DNA of 35,557 bases, taken from positions 1 to 35,557 of the forward strand of contig JADIMH010000068.1 of the NCBI GenBank assembly GCA_017694885.1, in the 5' to 3' direction. The position numbers and the translations under genes were made by a program. Under the pieces are notes generated by a model that saw only the letters and a list, made by a program, of their open reading frames with translations, was not told where the DNA came from and searched no databases. Shown in pieces: positions 8,159 through 14,365 of the stretch. The stretch comes from Candidatus Cryptobacteroides faecipullorum. Its GTDB lineage: Bacteria > Bacteroidota > Bacteroidia > Bacteroidales > UBA932. Position 1 is the stretch's first letter, and the number at the start of each line of letters is the position of its first letter.

Positions 8159-8764
8159 TTAATAGGCATTCCCTTGTTCGCCGTTCTCGCCGTTGCCGGG
8201 TGTCCAGTCCGTGATGGTGGCGGTCACTCCGGCCTCATCAGGGACCACTGCTTCGCCGCCGAGGGTGAGCTGCCGCACCTGCTGGTGCATGGTCGCCGTC
8301 AACTCATAGTCGGTGTCGGCCTCGACGGTCACTTCCTGCACGGAAGTCAGAAGCCAGCCGGGGGCATTGCTGATGAGGGTGGCTGAAAAGGGCACTTGCA
8401 GGCCTTGAAATTCCTCCTTTTGACCCACCCTCACCTTGGAATCCGGGGCTACCGTAGCGGTGGTGCCGCTGACGGTGATGTTTTCAGGAGTATTGTACGC
8501 CGCAAGGGTGTAGCTGCCGGGGGCAAAGAGGTAATCCGGCGCATGGGTCTCTCCGATCTCCGTGCCGGTGTATCCGCCCATTGTCACCGTCCACTCCGCA
8601 GGGATGTTCACGTCATCGCCCCGGTCGGTCCAGTCGGCGGTGACGGTGATTTTCCCGTAGTCGGGGTGCGGCGTGTCGTGCAGTTCGTCCTTCACGCAGG
8701 AGGTCGCGGCCAGCAGCAGGGCTGCGGCATATGAGGCTGAAATCAATAGTACTTTATTAGTCAT
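8159..8764 (-). CDS. FimB/Mfa2-like fimbrial anchor lipoprotein, apparently shortened
   Basis: A 201-residue lipoprotein (lipobox LAATSC, Cys near residue 23) with the TPHPDYGKITVTADWTDRG opening, LFAPGSYTLAAYNTPENITVSG and ITDWTPG ending of the FimB/Mfa2 (DUF1812) and DUF5119 group. These proteins cap and anchor the fimbrial shaft in the outer membrane and control its length. From memory of the family, homologues are near 300 residues, with about 100 residues between the HQQVRQLTL strand and the later LTLGG strand. Here QVRQLTL runs directly into GGEAVV, as if the middle had been removed in frame (junction about 8255-8275). The start codon ATG at 8764 gives a normal signal peptide. It precedes the split fimbrillin by 48 bp. 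Confidence 0.7.
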   Translation of the reverse strand: MTNKVLLISASYAAALLLAATSCVKDELHDTPHPDYGKITVTADWTDRGDDVNIPAEWTVTMGGYTGTEIGETHAPDYLFAPGSYTLAAYNTPENITVSGTTATVAPDSKVRVGQKEEFQGLQVPFSATLISNAPGWLLTSVQEVTVEADTDYELTATMHQQVRQLTLGGEAVVPDEAGVTATITDWTPGNGENGEQGNAY

Positions 8765-8809
8765 ATCTTTCGCTTTCTTTTTTCGTTTGTTTCTCTGGAA
8801 TCTGCGTCT

Positions 8810-8908
8810 CGCGCGGACCGGTCGTGGCCGCAGGGCGGCATCGGCTCCCGAGAAGGGAAAGGACCCGCTTGCGGGAAGGACCGCCGGCGGGCATGAACCG
8901 GCCGCGCG
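8810..8908. repeat. Large imperfect palindrome, dispersed repeat copy A
   Basis: Outer arms (8810-8826 and 8892-8908, both reading CGCGCGG..CCGGT..TG outward in, with one bulge) enclose a core with the smaller hairpin CCCGC-TT-GCGGG near 8864-8875. It fills the gap between the DUF3575 and FimB-like genes. The minus strand shares CGGGAGCCGATG and flanking sequence with the end of the window (35543-35555), and its core resembles the element at 18.9 kb. Confidence 0.6.
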
Positions 8909-8914
8909 GAGTTC

Positions 8915-9679
8915 TCAGAACAGTTTCCACACTAAAGTAACTCCGGCGTTGATCGGGCCGATCCAGTGTTTCGTCTCGTTGCCGCTGCGCACCCGCACTC
9001 CGTCTATCACATCGTATCTCTCCGTATCGGCGTTCAGGTAGCCCAGTCCGAGGGTGAAATCAAGTGCCAGTGCCTTGTTCAGTCGCAGCTGGTAGCCGCC
9101 TGTGATGCCGCCGCCCAAGAGGTCGCCCTGCCTGCCCGTGCCGGAGAACTTGTAGTTGAACTGTCCGGCCTTGAACATCGCGCCCACATACCAGGCTTTT
9201 TTCTCACCCAGATACCAGCGCACTTCCGGAGCCACTTCCCAGAGGGCGTAGCGACGGGCGTTGTCATTCCATGTCCAAGAGGTCCACGAGCCGTTCACCA
9301 TAATGCCCACGGACGGGCTGATGCGCCACTCCAGCCCCAAGTCGGGCGTGAGCGTGGCCCAGCGCAGCAGATTCGCTCGCAGGGAGAGGGTGTAACTGTC
9401 AGAGAAAGCGGCTTTCCCGGCAGAAAGGCGTTCCGCCTCTGCCTTCGCCATACTGTCAGACACCGAAACGGAAACGGAGCTCCCGTCCGCACCGGAAGCA
9501 TTCCAGTCCAGATCATACCACCCTTGGTCAAAGGCGGTGACGTGGTGATGGTTGATTGTAGTGTCGGGCGGTTCCTGTGCCGTGGCATGATGATATGGGA
9601 ACAGGGTCAGAATGAAAGAGAGGACTGCCGTACACAGTACGGCCTGCCTATAGCATCGGAACAATCCCCCCCCAGTCAC
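8915..9679 (-). CDS. DUF3575 outer-membrane protein, first gene of the fimbrial operon
   Basis: A beta-rich protein of 254 residues as written, starting at GTG 9679. A hydrophobic signal peptide (VLCTAVLSFILTLFPYHHATAQ) is followed by a polar linker and, from about residue 95, a DUF3575 domain of amphipathic strands (LRANLLRWATLTPDLGLEW, APEVRWYLG, GYQLRLNKALALDFTLGLGY) ending in VTLVWKLF, a typical outer-membrane C-terminus. DUF3575 genes commonly head fimbrial operons in this phylum; their function is not established, and a role in export or anchoring is inference. The start is doubtful. A better-placed ATG (9728-9726), about 22 bp after the expected transcription start, is out of frame because of a run of eight G (minus strand, 9673-9666); seven or ten G would join the frames. 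Confidence 0.75.
   Translation of the reverse strand: MTGGGLFRCYRQAVLCTAVLSFILTLFPYHHATAQEPPDTTINHHHVTAFDQGWYDLDWNASGADGSSVSVSVSDSMAKAEAERLSAGKAAFSDSYTLSLRANLLRWATLTPDLGLEWRISPSVGIMVNGSWTSWTWNDNARRYALWEVAPEVRWYLGEKKAWYVGAMFKAGQFNYKFSGTGRQGDLLGGGITGGYQLRLNKALALDFTLGLGYLNADTERYDVIDGVRVRSGNETKHWIGPINAGVTLVWKLF
9666..9673 (-). repeat. G8 homopolymer at the start of the fimbrial operon
   Basis: Eight C on the plus strand, read as eight G in codons 3-5 of the GTG-started DUF3575 frame. From the ATG at 9728 the frame passes through the tract and meets TAG a few codons later (after WGGIVPML). With one G fewer (or two more) the ATG frame continues into DUF3575. The tract is therefore placed to act as a slipped-strand on/off switch, although eight is a modest length and homopolymers are also common assembly errors. 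Confidence 0.6.
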
Positions 9680-9713
9680 TATTGTCCCGGGACCGGAGGA
9701 CCGTTGTTTTCGA

Positions 9714-9725
9714 AATCAATTGATT
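9714..9725. promoter_or_regulatory. Perfect 12-bp palindrome in the fimbrial leader
   Basis: AATCAATTGATT reads the same on both strands. It lies immediately downstream of the ATG at 9728-9726 and about 30 bp after the -7 element, a position where a bound repressor would block transcription. It could also be chance AT-rich symmetry. Confidence 0.3.
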
Positions 9726-9756
9726 CATTGTATGATATTGTATGTAACGGAAACTG

Positions 9757-9788
9757 CAAAGTTATTTCTCCACTCTTTGATTTCCAAA
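9757..9788 (-). promoter_or_regulatory. Promoter of the fimbrial operon
   Basis: On the minus strand TTTG (9788-9785), 20 bp, then TAACTTTG (9764-9757): an exact Bacteroidota promoter. Expected transcription start is near 9750, which leaves a short leader before the ATG at 9728 and about 70 nt before the GTG at 9679. Confidence 0.78.
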
Positions 9789-9790
9789 TA

Positions 9791-9813
9791 TTTTAACGAA
9801 TAATCCGTTAAAA
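9791..9813. promoter_or_regulatory. Operator-like inverted repeat abutting the fimbrial promoter
   Basis: TTTTAACG (9791-9798) and its exact complement CGTTAAAA (9806-9813) are separated by 7 nt. It touches the upstream side of the -33 element, the usual place for an activator site. The regulator is not in this window. Confidence 0.45.
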
Positions 9814-9860
9814 AACAGTGAAAACGTAACGGCAGATTTCTCCGCTACGGACTTCATCAT

Positions 9861-9888
9861 CCGGTCGGAATGACAATCAAGCGACCGG
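9861..9888. repeat. Inverted repeat CCGGTCG / CGACCGG
   Basis: A perfect 7-bp inverted repeat with a 14-nt spacer. The spacer contains GGAATGACA, which also occurs at 14804-14812 and looks like a fragment of a dispersed intergenic repeat. No function can be assigned. Confidence 0.35.
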
Positions 9889-9930
9889 TCAGAGTAAAAT
9901 CAGGCTGCGGTAGAAATGACGCACGGGGCA

Positions 9931-10168
9931 GCACACCTGGAAATGGGCAATGCTCGAAACCGACTGATATTCAAAGGAATCCGTAAAGCCATCAACTGCA
10001 GGTGTGCCGTGAGATGTTACACCTGCAGTTGTCAAACCTCTTTCTATGCACCTGCAGGGCACATCCGTCACTGCAGGTGTGCGCAAAAGTGTGACACCTG
10101 CAGTAGGCGCTACGAGGGAATCACAATATTTTCAATAAGTTACACAGACCATCCATTTCCAGGTGTGC
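9931..10168. repeat. Nested palindromic repeat cluster (238 bp)
   Basis: Outer 16-bp perfect inverted repeats, GCACACCTGGAAATGG (9931-9946) and CCATTTCCAGGTGTGC (10153-10168), enclose two similar hairpins. The first is AACTGCAGGTGT / ACACCTGCAGTT (9994-10005 and 10019-10030), with a 13-nt loop. The second is ACTGCAGGTGT / ACACCTGCAGT (10070-10080 and 10094-10104), also with a 13-nt loop. A single half-site, CACCTGCAG, sits between them near 10049-10057. All arms share CACCTG / CAGGTG. The two hairpins are 75 bp apart. No tRNA, CRISPR or transposase signature is present, and no TAnnTTTG promoter lies inside. It lies in the 586-bp gene-free region (9730-10315) between the fimbrial promoter and the radical SAM operon. 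Confidence 0.8.
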
Positions 10169-10258
10169 CGGAAGAGCCTCTCGCCGCATCATCACTGGAT
10201 GCTTTTGTCCGAATTATCCCGCATTACCGAAAGTCCTGGTCTGCACCAAAGGAAAAAA

Positions 10259-10284
10259 GGCGGCTGAAACCACTTTCAGCCGCC
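10259..10284 (-). terminator. Terminator of the lipoprotein/radical SAM operon
   Basis: GGCGGCTGAAA (10259-10269) and TTTCAGCCGCC (10274-10284) form a perfect 11-bp stem with a 4-nt loop. On the minus strand it is followed by CC-free T6 just after the stem (plus-strand AAAAAA at 10253-10258). It lies 31 bp beyond the 29-residue ORF, which suggests that ORF is transcribed with the operon. Confidence 0.82.
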
Positions 10285-10315
10285 AATTAAATTATTTCAG
10301 TAATCTCATCAGAAG

Positions 10316-10405
10316 TTAAGATAGCCAGATAAAAGAAGAGAGAACACCGGCCACCAGCAGCAGTGCTCCGACTCTTTTGACCAGTTCCAGTAAAAATTCT
10401 CTCAT
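10316..10405 (-). CDS. Possible 29-residue single-span membrane peptide downstream of the radical SAM gene
   Basis: ATG at 10405 to TAA at 10318-10316. The peptide opens MREFLLELVKRVG, then has a hydrophobic stretch (ALLLVAGVLSSFIWL) and ends in Ser. This is one amphipathic/basic start and one membrane span. It lies 86 bp after the radical SAM stop and just before a strong terminator, so it is likely in the transcript. No Cys or recognisable leader motif is present. I do not recognise a family. It could be a third member of the rSAM/lipoprotein system, an unrelated small membrane protein, or a chance ORF. Confidence 0.4.
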   Translation of the reverse strand: MREFLLELVKRVGALLLVAGVLSSFIWLS

Positions 10406-10491
10406 AACGGTACAATTATTAATCAAACAACGCCCTATAGATGCAGGAGAGGGCGCGCACGTTGCACTGCCAATGAAAATTTTTCCTGTTT

Positions 10492-11562
10492 TTATTGATT
10501 TATCCGGTCAAGATGGCAAAGTATCGGATTTCCGTTGTCATCCCGCAGATGCATTCCGTTCCCCTCACAGTACCGGAACCACCTGCAGCCGGCACACTTT
10601 CCTTTTTTCATCCATTGCCGGTCCCTGTAAGGACCAAACCTGTTCTCCCAGACCTCCATGAAGTCATCCTCGTATATATTCCCCTGATGGTAGTCGCTTC
10701 TGATGCTCGGGCAGGCTGAAATCGACCCGTCACTAAGGACAGAGGCTGTTGAAAGACCGGCCTGGCAGGTATACAAATAATCACGGACTTTGCCCTCATA
10801 GCTGCCGAGAAAGCCCTCGCATCCATAACTTGCCGATATGCGCCCCTCCTTCCGGACCTTGTAAATAAATTCCATAAGCCCGGTAAACTGCTCTCTGTCA
10901 AGCTGCAGTGCAGGATCATCAGCCGCCCTGCCTACAGGAAAGACGGTAAAAAGGCGCCAGTGACTTACGCCTAAGGAGACAAGATATTCCTTGAATTCTC
11001 CGAGTGTCGGATAATTACGCCGGTTCACACATGTAACCACGTCAAATTTCAAAGACGGCTCACCTGAAAGTATCCTTACGGCTTCTTCAACGCGGCCGAA
11101 ACATCCTGGCACGCCTCGCATCCACTCATGATCAGGCAGGAATCCGTCCAAACTGACAGTCGCAGAATGCAGACCGGCGTTCAGAAGGGCTTCCGCCCTT
11201 GCCGGAGTCATAAGCACTCCGTTTGTTACCAGACCCCACGGGAACTCCATGTCGTATATGCTTCTCCCGCATTTCTCCAGATCCTTGCGCATAAGAGGTT
11301 CGCCGCCAGTCAAGATCACCATTACATGATGCGGGTCGCATATCTCCTTTACACGCAGCAGCACCTTACGGAAATCTTCGAACGGCATGTCAGGGGTGCA
11401 TGATGAGATATGGCAGTCGCTTCCGCAATGCCTGCAATGGAGATTGCACCTCAGGGTACACTCCCAGAACAGCTGTCTCAGAGGATGTTTCTCCTTCTGC
11501 TCCATTATCAGCTGGCGGTGCATTTCGAGCGCAATGCGCTGTCTTATGGAAATTCCTGTCAT
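10492..11562 (-). CDS. Radical SAM/SPASM protein of the rSAM/lipoprotein system
   Basis: A 356-residue cytoplasmic enzyme. The radical SAM cluster motif is C39-x3-C43-x2-C46 within LFWECTLRCNLHCRHC, and GGEP at 86-89 contacts SAM. The C-terminal part has the cysteines of a SPASM-type auxiliary cluster region (C248, C266, C284, C323, C326, C332, C349), including SISACP and CAGCRWFRYCEG. SPASM enzymes usually modify peptides or proteins. The gene starts 17 bp after a lipoprotein gene whose YGTPHADFEIKGRV segment is, to my knowledge, the hallmark of the partner in the TIGR04133/TIGR04134 'rSAM/lipoprotein' pair of Bacteroidota. The chemistry and target are unknown; that the lipoprotein is the substrate is inference. 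Confidence 0.85.
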   Translation of the reverse strand: MTGISIRQRIALEMHRQLIMEQKEKHPLRQLFWECTLRCNLHCRHCGSDCHISSCTPDMPFEDFRKVLLRVKEICDPHHVMVILTGGEPLMRKDLEKCGRSIYDMEFPWGLVTNGVLMTPARAEALLNAGLHSATVSLDGFLPDHEWMRGVPGCFGRVEEAVRILSGEPSLKFDVVTCVNRRNYPTLGEFKEYLVSLGVSHWRLFTVFPVGRAADDPALQLDREQFTGLMEFIYKVRKEGRISASYGCEGFLGSYEGKVRDYLYTCQAGLSTASVLSDGSISACPSIRSDYHQGNIYEDDFMEVWENRFGPYRDRQWMKKGKCAGCRWFRYCEGNGMHLRDDNGNPILCHLDRINQ

Positions 11563-11579
11563 GAGAACGGCACTGGAGA

Positions 11580-12029
11580 TTACCAGTCAGAACTGATATC
11601 TTCCGAAACTGTTATCTCCACATCTCCGGCAGCCCACACACCGCCATACCATCCGTCGCCTTTCTCCTTCTGTTCAAGAGCGACGGTTACCGTGGAAGGA
11701 GAAAAAAGGCCTCCGTTTTCATCACCGTCGACATCTTCAACCGTTATCCGCATGGTCTTCGATGGGAAAAACGACCCGGACAAAGTAAAACGGCCTTCGG
11801 CATCTGTTGTCACGGAAGGCGTACCGTAATTCGCATCTTCAGAAGAAACCTGTAATCCCTGCACAGGCTGTGACCGGGAAGACTCCAACACGCGTCCCTT
11901 GATTTCAAAGTCCGCATGCGGGGTACCGTATTCATCACTTGGCTGGAATCCGCCCTCATCACAACTCACGGCCGAAACACCGAAAAGAGGCAGAAGCCAT
12001 TTACAAATCCGGATAATGATGTTTTTCAT
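11580..12029 (-). CDS. Putative lipoprotein, partner of the radical SAM enzyme
   Basis: A 149-residue lipoprotein. The start at ATG 12029 (MKNIIIRICKWLL) is chosen because it gives a signal peptide with lipobox AVSC (Cys23) and sits 28 bp after a perfect -7 element; the longer frame upstream runs into nfnB. After the Cys, YGTPHADFEIKGRV leads into a carboxypeptidase-regulatory-like beta-sandwich (PVQGLQVSSED.., TDAEGRFTLSGSF) with an acidic DVDGDENGG loop that could bind calcium. The C-terminus (WAAGDVEITVSED) is acidic. Products of this type sit in the periplasm or on the outer membrane. It is the first gene of the operon with the radical SAM gene. Function unknown. Confidence 0.82.
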   Translation of the reverse strand: MKNIIIRICKWLLPLFGVSAVSCDEGGFQPSDEYGTPHADFEIKGRVLESSRSQPVQGLQVSSEDANYGTPSVTTDAEGRFTLSGSFFPSKTMRITVEDVDGDENGGLFSPSTVTVALEQKEKGDGWYGGVWAAGDVEITVSEDISSDW

Positions 12030-12056
12030 GATGCAGTCCTGCAATCGGTTGATTGA

Positions 12057-12064
12057 CAAATATA
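12057..12064 (-). promoter_or_regulatory. -7 element of the lipoprotein/radical SAM operon
   Basis: Minus-strand TATATTTG fits TAnnTTTG. The -33 is weak: GTTG at 12090-12087, 22 bp away. The promoter overlaps the last codons of nfnB, so the operon can be expressed separately from the nfn genes. Confidence 0.5.
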
Positions 12065-12072
12065 GTAATTTT

Positions 12073-13485
12073 TCAATATTTCCCGACAACAGCATCTGCA
12101 ACTGTCCCTTTGATATACCTGTCAATGGCAGCGGCGGCCTTACGTCCGGCACCCATCGCCAGGATAACGGTAGCCGCTCCCGTAACCGCATCTCCGCCGG
12201 CGAAAACTCCGGGACGGGAAGTGGCACCATCCGCATCTGCGGTTATACATCCTCTACGGTTGGTTTCCAGACCCTTTGTAGTCCTGGCTATCAGAGGGTT
12301 CGGAGATGTTCCGAGTGCCATGATCACAGAATCGGCCTCAATGTCGAATTCCGAGCCCTGGACAGGCACCGGAGAACGTCTTCCGCTCTCGTCAGGCTCT
12401 CCGAGTTCCATCTTTATGCATCTTATCCCGCGCACCCATCCTTTTTCATCCCCGAGGATTTCGACCGGATTGGTAAGCATCGAGAATGTAATTCCTTCTT
12501 CCATGGCATGATGCACTTCCTCCCTCCGTGCCGGAAGTTCCTTTTCGGTACGCCGGTAGACTATAGTGGTTTCAGCACCCAGACGGAGTGCCGTACGGGC
12601 TGCATCCATAGCCACATTCCCGCCCCCGACCACTACTGTCTTGTGTCCGGTATAGACAGGAGTCATATAGTCATCGCGGTAGGCTTTCATGAGGTTGTTC
12701 CTGGTAAGGAACTCATTCGCCGAGAATACTCCGTTCAGATTCTCTCCGGGGATACCCATGAAACGAGGCAATCCCGCACCAGAGCCTATGAATACAGCGG
12801 AATACCCTTCTTCATCAAGAAGAGAATCGACCGTAACGGTCCTGCCGACTACCACATCGGTCTCTATCCTGACTCCGAGGGCCTTGACTGCTCCGATTTC
12901 GGAGGCTACGACCTTTTCTTTCGGAAGCCTGAATTCGGGAATCCCGTATTCAAGTACGCCACCGGCCTTATGGAGAGCCTCGAATATGGTGACTTCATAT
13001 CCCATCTTTGCCAGGTCGCTGGCACATGCCAGACCTGAAGGGCCGCTGCCCACTACCGCCACCTTATATCCGTTCGACGGAGCTTTCTCCGCTTTATGGC
13101 CGCCATTCTCCATATTCCAGTCTGCCACGAACCTTTCCAGTTTCCCTATAGCCACCGGCTCGCCCTTTATGCCGAGGATACAGCTGCCTTCACACTGTGT
13201 CTCCTGCGGGCACACCCTGCCGCAGATAGCCGGAAGAGACGAGTCACGGGCTATGACAGAAGCTGCACCGGAGAAATCTCCGGAAGCCACATGCGCTATA
13301 AACTCAGGTATGCTTACGTTTACAGGACATGCCGACACACAGCGTGGATTCCTGCAGTGCAGGCAGCGGCTCGCTTCAAGCTGCGCCTCCTGTGCGTCAT
13401 ATCCGTAACACACTTCATCGAAATTGGTCGCCCTGTCCTTCGGATCCTGTTCTCTGACAGGGACTCTCGGTATCCTGTTTGCCAT
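12073..13485 (-). CDS. nfnB: NfnB-type large subunit of electron-bifurcating transhydrogenase
   Basis: Large subunit (470 residues) of an NADH-dependent ferredoxin:NADP+ oxidoreductase, which couples NADH, NADPH and ferredoxin pools in anaerobes. N-terminal cysteines for two 4Fe-4S clusters are present: C41-x2-C44-x4-C49-x3-C53 and C88-x3-C92-x5-C98-x3-C102. A FAD-binding GxGxxG (VVGSGPSGLACAS, from about 144) and an NADPH-binding fold (VVVGGGNVAMDAARTALRLG) follow, with a C-terminal FAD segment (GVFAGGDAVTGAATVILAMGAGRKAA). GltD-like proteins share this fold, but here the partner is NfnA and not glutamate synthase. ATG 13485 is chosen over 13509: it gives MANRIPRVPV and overlaps the nfnA stop as TAATG, implying translational coupling. 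Confidence 0.9.
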   Translation of the reverse strand: MANRIPRVPVREQDPKDRATNFDEVCYGYDAQEAQLEASRCLHCRNPRCVSACPVNVSIPEFIAHVASGDFSGAASVIARDSSLPAICGRVCPQETQCEGSCILGIKGEPVAIGKLERFVADWNMENGGHKAEKAPSNGYKVAVVGSGPSGLACASDLAKMGYEVTIFEALHKAGGVLEYGIPEFRLPKEKVVASEIGAVKALGVRIETDVVVGRTVTVDSLLDEEGYSAVFIGSGAGLPRFMGIPGENLNGVFSANEFLTRNNLMKAYRDDYMTPVYTGHKTVVVGGGNVAMDAARTALRLGAETTIVYRRTEKELPARREEVHHAMEEGITFSMLTNPVEILGDEKGWVRGIRCIKMELGEPDESGRRSPVPVQGSEFDIEADSVIMALGTSPNPLIARTTKGLETNRRGCITADADGATSRPGVFAGGDAVTGAATVILAMGAGRKAAAAIDRYIKGTVADAVVGKY

Positions 13486-14354
13486 TATCTGCCCCTCCCT
13501 ATCTTGCATTTATGTTCATAACGTTCCTCCGCTTCATGTTCCTGCGACCTATACATACCCTGACGGCGCATGGCTTCATCGAAATCCACCTCATAGCCGT
13601 CAAATTCCGGCCCTTCGACACAGGCGAACCTGGTCTTGCCTCCTACGGTCACCCGGCATGCACCGCACATTCCCGTACCGTCTACCATCAAGGTGTTCAG
13701 GCTCACTATTATCGGAAGTCCCAGTTTCCTGGCCGTAAGTGTAGCGAATTTCATCATTATCATAGGACCGATGGCCACAGCCTGCGTGTACCTGTTGCCG
13801 TCCTCAAGGACCAGTTTCTCGAGCAGCCCTGTCACCATACCTTTAAATCCCTCAGAACCGTCATCTGTACAGATGTAAAGATGGTCGCATACGGACGCCA
13901 TCTCTTCCTTATATATGAGAAGCCCCGCATTCTTGGCTCCGATAATCACATCCACAGGCACACCCTTGGAATGCAGGTATTTGACCTGCGGATAGACAGG
14001 GGCTGTCCCTACACCTCCGGCTATGAAGATATATCTCTGTCCGGCAAGTTCATCTTCGCTTTTTCCGGTAAACTCCGACGGCACGCCCAAAGGGCCTACG
14101 ACATCGCTGAAAGCATCACCGACTTCAAAAGAACATATCTCCGAAGTGGATGCCCCTATTTTCTGCGTCACTATCGTCACTGTTCCGTCGCCTTCGTCAT
14201 AGTCGCTTATGGTAAGCGGTATCCGCTCGCCGTGTTCGTCCGGTCTTATGATCAGGAACTGCCCCGGACGGGCAGAAGCCGCCAGCCGTGGCGCATGTAC
14301 TTTCATCCGGCATATTGCCGGAGTGAGCATATCTTTTGAAACTATCTCAAACAT
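13485..14354 (-). CDS. nfnA: NfnA-type small subunit of electron-bifurcating transhydrogenase
   Basis: A 289-residue protein of the ferredoxin-NADP reductase/dihydroorotate dehydrogenase electron-transfer family. It has a FAD-binding beta-barrel with ERIPLTISD (43-51), an NAD(H)-binding segment GGVGTAPVYP (113-122) and a C-terminal 2Fe-2S site with C230, C233 and C245. In PyrK-type relatives the first ligand is Cys; here the equivalent position is Asp225 (DGTGMCGAC). This matches the Asp ligand I recall for structurally studied NfnA, and supports Nfn rather than PyrK. In the complex it takes electrons from NADH. It starts 11 bp after the HMA gene and overlaps nfnB by one base. Confidence 0.9.
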   Translation of the reverse strand: MFEIVSKDMLTPAICRMKVHAPRLAASARPGQFLIIRPDEHGERIPLTISDYDEGDGTVTIVTQKIGASTSEICSFEVGDAFSDVVGPLGVPSEFTGKSEDELAGQRYIFIAGGVGTAPVYPQVKYLHSKGVPVDVIIGAKNAGLLIYKEEMASVCDHLYICTDDGSEGFKGMVTGLLEKLVLEDGNRYTQAVAIGPMIMMKFATLTARKLGLPIIVSLNTLMVDGTGMCGACRVTVGGKTRFACVEGPEFDGYEVDFDEAMRRQGMYRSQEHEAEERYEHKCKIGRGR

Positions 14355-14365
14355 AGTATCTGAAA

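Noticed and set aside
9931..10168. A CRISPR array.
   Set aside because: The repeats are inverted hairpins, only two full units occur, spacing is irregular and no cas gene is near.
9916..10290. A 124-codon plus-strand ORF with two Cys-rich segments (CRC..CYTCSC and CRC..CDTCS) that looks like a metal-binding repeat protein.
   Set aside because: The cysteines come from translating the palindromic DNA repeats, which are spaced by a multiple of three. The ORF also reads through a clear minus-strand terminator and has no promoter or family likeness.
11899..13038. A 379-codon plus-strand ORF opposite nfnB and the lipoprotein.
   Set aside because: It is antisense to strongly supported genes, with composition explained by their codon bias.
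13485..13509. A 25-bp overlap of nfnA and nfnB.
   Set aside because: It results from taking the first ATG of nfnB. The ATG at 13485 gives the expected N-terminus and a one-base TAATG overlap.
12073..14354. The pair as glutamate synthase small subunit with an unrelated reductase.
   Set aside because: The GltD-like protein directly overlaps an NfnA-type partner with an Asp/Cys3 cluster site, and no glutamate synthase large subunit is present. Nfn is the better reading.
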